Shown: piece by piece, positions 61,370-64,000 of the stretch
Layout: every line of letters begins with the position of its first letter
Position numbering within the stretch: the first letter of the stretch is position 1
Source of the DNA: Paraburkholderia silviterrae
GTDB lineage: Bacteria > Pseudomonadota > Gammaproteobacteria > Burkholderiales > Burkholderiaceae
Assembly: GCF_004353915.1 (NCBI RefSeq)
Contig: NZ_SMRP01000009.1
Location: 228,036-292,035, forward strand
Length of the DNA: 64,000 bases
Reading direction: 5' to 3'
Notes under the pieces: generated by a model
What the model was told of the DNA's origin: nothing
Databases searched by the model: none
Seen by the model: the letters and a program-made list of their open reading frames with translations, nothing else
Position numbers and translations under genes: made by a program

Positions 61370-62416
61370 CTAGCTGCGTTCTTCGCGCAGCAGATTCAGT
61401 GCGGTGAGCACGGGGCGATCCGAATAGCTGAACAGCACGCTTTCCGCCTGTGCCGCGAGGCTCACGCTCGCCCATGAAGGCGCGACGAACACGTCGTGCG
61501 GCTCGAACGTGAATTCGTCGTTGCCGATCTTGACCGTGCCCTTGCCTTCGACGACGCAGTAGATCGTTGCGTCGGTGCTGCGGTACGTGCGGCCCTTGAA
61601 GCCCGCGGGCAGGTATTGCATGAAGGTCGCGATGTCCGGCATCGGCCAGCCGCCCGTTGCCGGGTTCACGTAGCGCAGCTTCACGCCGTCCCACTCGTCG
61701 AGTTCGCCGTGGCGGTACAGCGTGTCGAGCGCTTCGCGGCTGCGCGCATACGGGTAGCTGAAAATCGGCGAAGTGGGATCGGATACGCGGTGCCGCACGG
61801 GCACCATGTTGTGGCCGAAGCGCGCGAAGCTGTCGCCCTCGGGCCGCGAGACCGGCTGCGTCGCTTCGGGGTAGTTCTCGGCAAAGCCGGCGTCCATGTG
61901 CGCGACGAGCGGGATATCGAGGCCGTCGAGCCATACGACGGGCTCGCCGCCCTCATCCGCGGACGGGTTGCCGTGGTCGTGCCATGTCCACGACGGCGTG
62001 ATGATGAAGTCGCCCGGGTGCATTGTCGTGCGCTCGCCGTTCACGGCCGTCCAGGCGCCCTTGCCTTCGACGATGAAGCGCAGCGCCGACTGCGTATGCC
62101 GATGGCTCGGGGCGATCTCGCCGGGCAGGATCAGCTGGAGCCCGGCGTACAGGTTCGGCGTGATGCTCGATTTGCCGGGCAGGCCGGGGTTTTCGAGGAC
62201 CAGCACGCGGCGCACGGCCTCTTCCGCGCTGATCAGGGCACCGGCCTGCATCACCAGATCGCGCACCTGCGCATACTTCCAGATCGCGGCCTGCGCCTTC
62301 GGCTGGGGCGCTTTCGGCACGAGGCTGTGCAGCGACTCCCAAAGCGGCGCGAGGCGCTGCTGGGCGATCTGCTCGTAATAGGCCGCGCGCGAGGCGTCTG
62401 GATTGTGGCTGGTCAT
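61370..62416 (-). CDS. gtdA: Gentisate 1,2-dioxygenase
   Basis: This 348-aa bicupin enzyme opens gentisate between C1 and C2 to maleylpyruvate using Fe(II) and O2. The first cupin carries the metal ligands in IAPSHRHTQSALRFIVEGKG and WTWHDHGNPS; the second cupin (DATIYCVVEGKGTVKIG) lacks them, as in the family. The N-terminal LAPLWESLHSLVPKAP and YANPxxG-like PYARSREALDTLY also fit. AAGGAG lies 7 nt before the ATG. It is first gene of the operon and divergent from a LysR gene. Confidence 0.92.
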   Translation of the reverse strand: MTSHNPDASRAAYYEQIAQQRLAPLWESLHSLVPKAPQPKAQAAIWKYAQVRDLVMQAGALISAEEAVRRVLVLENPGLPGKSSITPNLYAGLQLILPGEIAPSHRHTQSALRFIVEGKGAWTAVNGERTTMHPGDFIITPSWTWHDHGNPSADEGGEPVVWLDGLDIPLVAHMDAGFAENYPEATQPVSRPEGDSFARFGHNMVPVRHRVSDPTSPIFSYPYARSREALDTLYRHGELDEWDGVKLRYVNPATGGWPMPDIATFMQYLPAGFKGRTYRSTDATIYCVVEGKGTVKIGNDEFTFEPHDVFVAPSWASVSLAAQAESVLFSYSDRPVLTALNLLREERS

Positions 62417-62540
62417 TCGCGTCTCCTTTTTGGTGTCTCGCTGGGCCCGGCGCGCCGGTTGGCGGCGCGTCGCTTCGATTGGCCCGGTAGACGATTTATA
62501 TGCGACCGACCTATATCGCGTAAAATGAGAAATTCATCTA

Positions 62541-62558
62541 ATCCATATTGTTCTGGAT
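62541..62558. promoter_or_regulatory. LysR-type dyad upstream of gentisate dioxygenase
   Basis: ATCCA and TGGAT form an inverted repeat around 8 nt (TATTGTTC) in the 184-bp region between gtdA and the divergent LysR gene. It is AT-rich and close to both starts. It is a plausible LysR recognition site, but the arms are short. Confidence 0.35.
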
Positions 62559-62600
62559 ATACCTTCACCGCCAGGACGGGATCGACGGGAGGATTGCTCG

Positions 62601-63545
62601 ATGGACTGGACCCACCGCCTGCGTTTGCGCCATCTGCAGGTGCTGCTGAGCCTTGCGGACACCGGCAACCTGAGCCAGTCGGCCGTGGCGCTCAACACGA
62701 CGCAACCGGCGCTGTCGAAATGGCTGAAGGAGCTGGAAGAGGACGTGGGGCTGCCGCTGTTCGAGCGGCACGCGCGCGGCTTGCGGCCCACCTCGTACGG
62801 GGAGGCGATGATCGAGCACGCGCGGCGCATCGAAGCGCAGCTCGATACGGCGCGTGACGACATGCACGCGTTGCGAGAAGGCGGCAGCGGCCTCGTGAGC
62901 ATTGGCACTTCCGGGGTGGCGGCGGCGGATACGGTGCCGCTTGCTGTTTCGCGGTTGCTTGAGCGCATGCCTCATGCGCACGTGCGGCTCGTTGAGAGCA
63001 CCATGGATCAGTTGCTGCCGAAGCTCTCGCGTGGCGAGCTGGATATCGTTGTTGGCCGCTCCGGGCAGCAGTATGACGACCCGTTGCTGCAAGTGGAGGC
63101 GCTCTATACGGAGCCGATCAATTTTGTTTCGCGGCCGCATCATCCGCTTACGGAAAAGGCCACGATCGGCTGGGAGGACGTGCTCGCGTATTCGTGGATC
63201 GTATGGCCTCAAGGCACGCCTGTGAGAATCGCGATGGAGATCGCGCTGGGTGCTGCTGGGCATGCGCTGCCTACGCATTGCGTTGAGTCTAATTCGTCGT
63301 TGCTGAATCTTACTTTGCTGAATAACACCGATCTCGTGGGGGTTGCGTCGCATCGCGCCGCGCTGCGATTTGAAAAGCTCAATGCTATTCGGATTCTGCC
63401 GATGCAGCTTGAAGGGTTCGGGTCGGTTTCTATGTATTGGCTTGCTGAGAATGAGAACCGCGCGGCCGTGGCTATGGCAATCGAGGCTCTACGGGCGTAT
63501 GCCGATCAGGCTAGTGTTGCCTGGCAGGCAGCTCGTGATGTTTGA
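62601..63545 (+). CDS. LysR-family regulator of the gentisate operon
   Basis: This 314-aa regulator has the opening HRLRLRHLQVLLSLADTGNL and the HTH SQSAVALNTTQPALSKWLKELEE-type segment at about residues 24-45, of the GbpR/galactose-binding-regulator branch. It is divergent from gtdA and is the likely activator responding to gentisate or 3-hydroxybenzoate. Its 3' third is T-ending in codon use (by eye about 18 T and 7 C in the last 47 third positions, against about 3 T and 15 C in the first 50). The repeat element follows about 60 bp after its stop. Confidence 0.86.
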   Translation: MDWTHRLRLRHLQVLLSLADTGNLSQSAVALNTTQPALSKWLKELEEDVGLPLFERHARGLRPTSYGEAMIEHARRIEAQLDTARDDMHALREGGSGLVSIGTSGVAAADTVPLAVSRLLERMPHAHVRLVESTMDQLLPKLSRGELDIVVGRSGQQYDDPLLQVEALYTEPINFVSRPHHPLTEKATIGWEDVLAYSWIVWPQGTPVRIAMEIALGAAGHALPTHCVESNSSLLNLTLLNNTDLVGVASHRAALRFEKLNAIRILPMQLEGFGSVSMYWLAENENRAAVAMAIEALRAYADQASVAWQAARDV

Positions 63546-63606
63546 TTTTTTGATGGGAAGTGGTGGTGGATTTCTTGGTCTTGGTTTTTTTGTTGCTGGT
63601 CTTTGG

Positions 63607-64000
63607 GGTGTTGGCCTTTCCTTGTTTTCATGTCGGTATATTAGTGTTGCCCCTGTGCGGGGCGGCACCTACTTTTCTTTGCAGCCGCAAAGAAAAGTAG
63701 GCAAAAGAAAGCGGCTCAAACCGCCAGTGTGATGCCGTCCACCACTGCCCGGTAAATCGGAGCGGCTCCGGGGCATCCGTCACCCCGCACACTCCGCCTT
63801 AGTGACAAGGGGCTCATCCTTCCCGCCGCGCGCTACGCGCGGGCGGAACGGTCTGCAAGGAAAACCGGGCGGGCTTCCCGGAAAATGCTCGATAGTACTG
63901 CCGAGCAAATACACGGGAGTCCTACGAAAACATGTGCGCACCGCCGGTTTTGGTTATGCCCCACGGCGCGCGCAGCGCCGCCGGATGGATGAGCCCTTAG
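63607..64000. repeat. Dispersed element with long inverted repeats, copy 2 (cut by window end)
   Basis: From GTTGGCCTTTCCTTGT onward this matches copy 1 through the GCGGGGCGGCACC block, the 34-nt hairpin, GGCTCAAACCGCCAGTGTG, GGAGCGGCTCCGGGGCATCC and TGACAAGGGGCTCATCCTTC. The centre diverges, then rejoins at GTTTTGGTTATGCCCCACGG before the window stops. Like copy 1 it follows the 3' end of a LysR gene. Confidence 0.75.
63668..63701. terminator. 34-nt hairpin in repeat copy 2
   Basis: The same 15-bp stem (CCTACTTTTCTTTGC / GCAAAGAAAAGTAGG) and loop AGCC as the left hairpin of copy 1, lying about 125 bp after the LysR stop. Perfect conservation of the stem while flanks diverge suggests selection on the hairpin. 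Confidence 0.55.

Noticed and set aside
60570..61934. Long N-terminal extension of fumarylpyruvate hydrolase
   Set aside because: The extension overlaps gentisate dioxygenase in another frame and has no domain. The FAH protein starts at 61268.
1..64000. tRNA, rRNA, prophage or integrative element boundaries
   Set aside because: No cloverleaf-like tRNA sequence, integrase, phage structural gene or long direct repeat pair was seen. Only decayed IS3 and IS6 fragments are present.

Overview
The window reads as a chromosomal or megaplasmid segment of a GC-rich betaproteobacterium of the Burkholderiaceae, most likely Paraburkholderia or a close relative. The grounds are the third-position GC of most genes, the OmpC-type trimeric porins, the many LysR regulators next to catabolic operons, the HU protein type, and a dispersed hairpin repeat (43315-43985 and 63607-end) of a kind I associate with Burkholderia intergenic regions. 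No rRNA, tRNA, CRISPR array, plasmid origin or intact mobile element was seen. It is almost entirely accessory catabolism, transport and signalling.

Layout. 1-4.2 kb: taurine ABC transporter tauABC with a divergent LysR gene. 4.3-6.7 kb: alpha/beta hydrolase, a four-repeat COG4705-type membrane protein and a type II haloacid dehalogenase. 6.8-9.4 kb: zwf followed by a ROK/polyphosphate-glucokinase-like gene, convergent with a membrane diguanylate cyclase. 10.6-13.2 kb: a sparse stretch with a zinc-ribbon membrane protein and small orphan ORFs. 13.2-19.5 kb: porin, SDR and sterol-desaturase-like genes in one orientation with a divergent Crp-type regulator, then a DHA2 drug exporter with a divergent ArsR-type regulator. 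19.7-31 kb: nucleobase and ureide utilisation. It holds an NCS1 permease, a dihydropyrimidinase-like enzyme and a GntR regulator, then a uraD gene, a LysR regulator, an MFS carrier, two HIU hydrolases (one with a Tat-like signal) and a purine-type deaminase. 31-34.2 kb: a CrtI-like flavoprotein with a divergent TetR gene sharing a 23-bp palindrome, an IS3 remnant and a LysE exporter. 34.5-35.2 kb: an XRE regulator fused to an NBR1-Ig-like domain.

35.3-47 kb is a coherent lysine/pipecolate/2-aminoadipate locus. It holds a LysP-like permease, an L-pipecolate oxidase candidate, a piperideine-6-carboxylate dehydrogenase, a 2-aminoadipate aminotransferase candidate, a DUF1338/HglS 2-oxoadipate dioxygenase/decarboxylase and a YdiJ-type D-2-hydroxyglutarate dehydrogenase. 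Together these could carry pipecolate to 2-oxoglutarate, and a LysR regulator is divergent from the hglS operon. 47.3-53.7 kb holds a translationally coupled polyamine-type binding protein plus dCache-HAMP-GGDEF pair, a 13-bp tandem repeat array, a beheaded LacI gene, an AhpD-like protein, HU, and an IS6-type transposase remnant. 53.7-58.6 kb: porin, MHS-family carrier and M20 amidohydrolase with a divergent LysR gene. 58.7-63.5 kb: the 3-hydroxybenzoate to gentisate to fumarate plus pyruvate pathway with a divergent LysR gene.

The most unusual signal is the dispersed element. It has long inverted repeats containing 34-nt hairpins, and the 3' ends of all three genes that run into it switch from C-ending to T-ending codons on their coding strand. 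The other items most worth a second look are the binding protein/GGDEF pair, the HTH-NBR1 fusion, and the paired exported and cytosolic HIU hydrolases.
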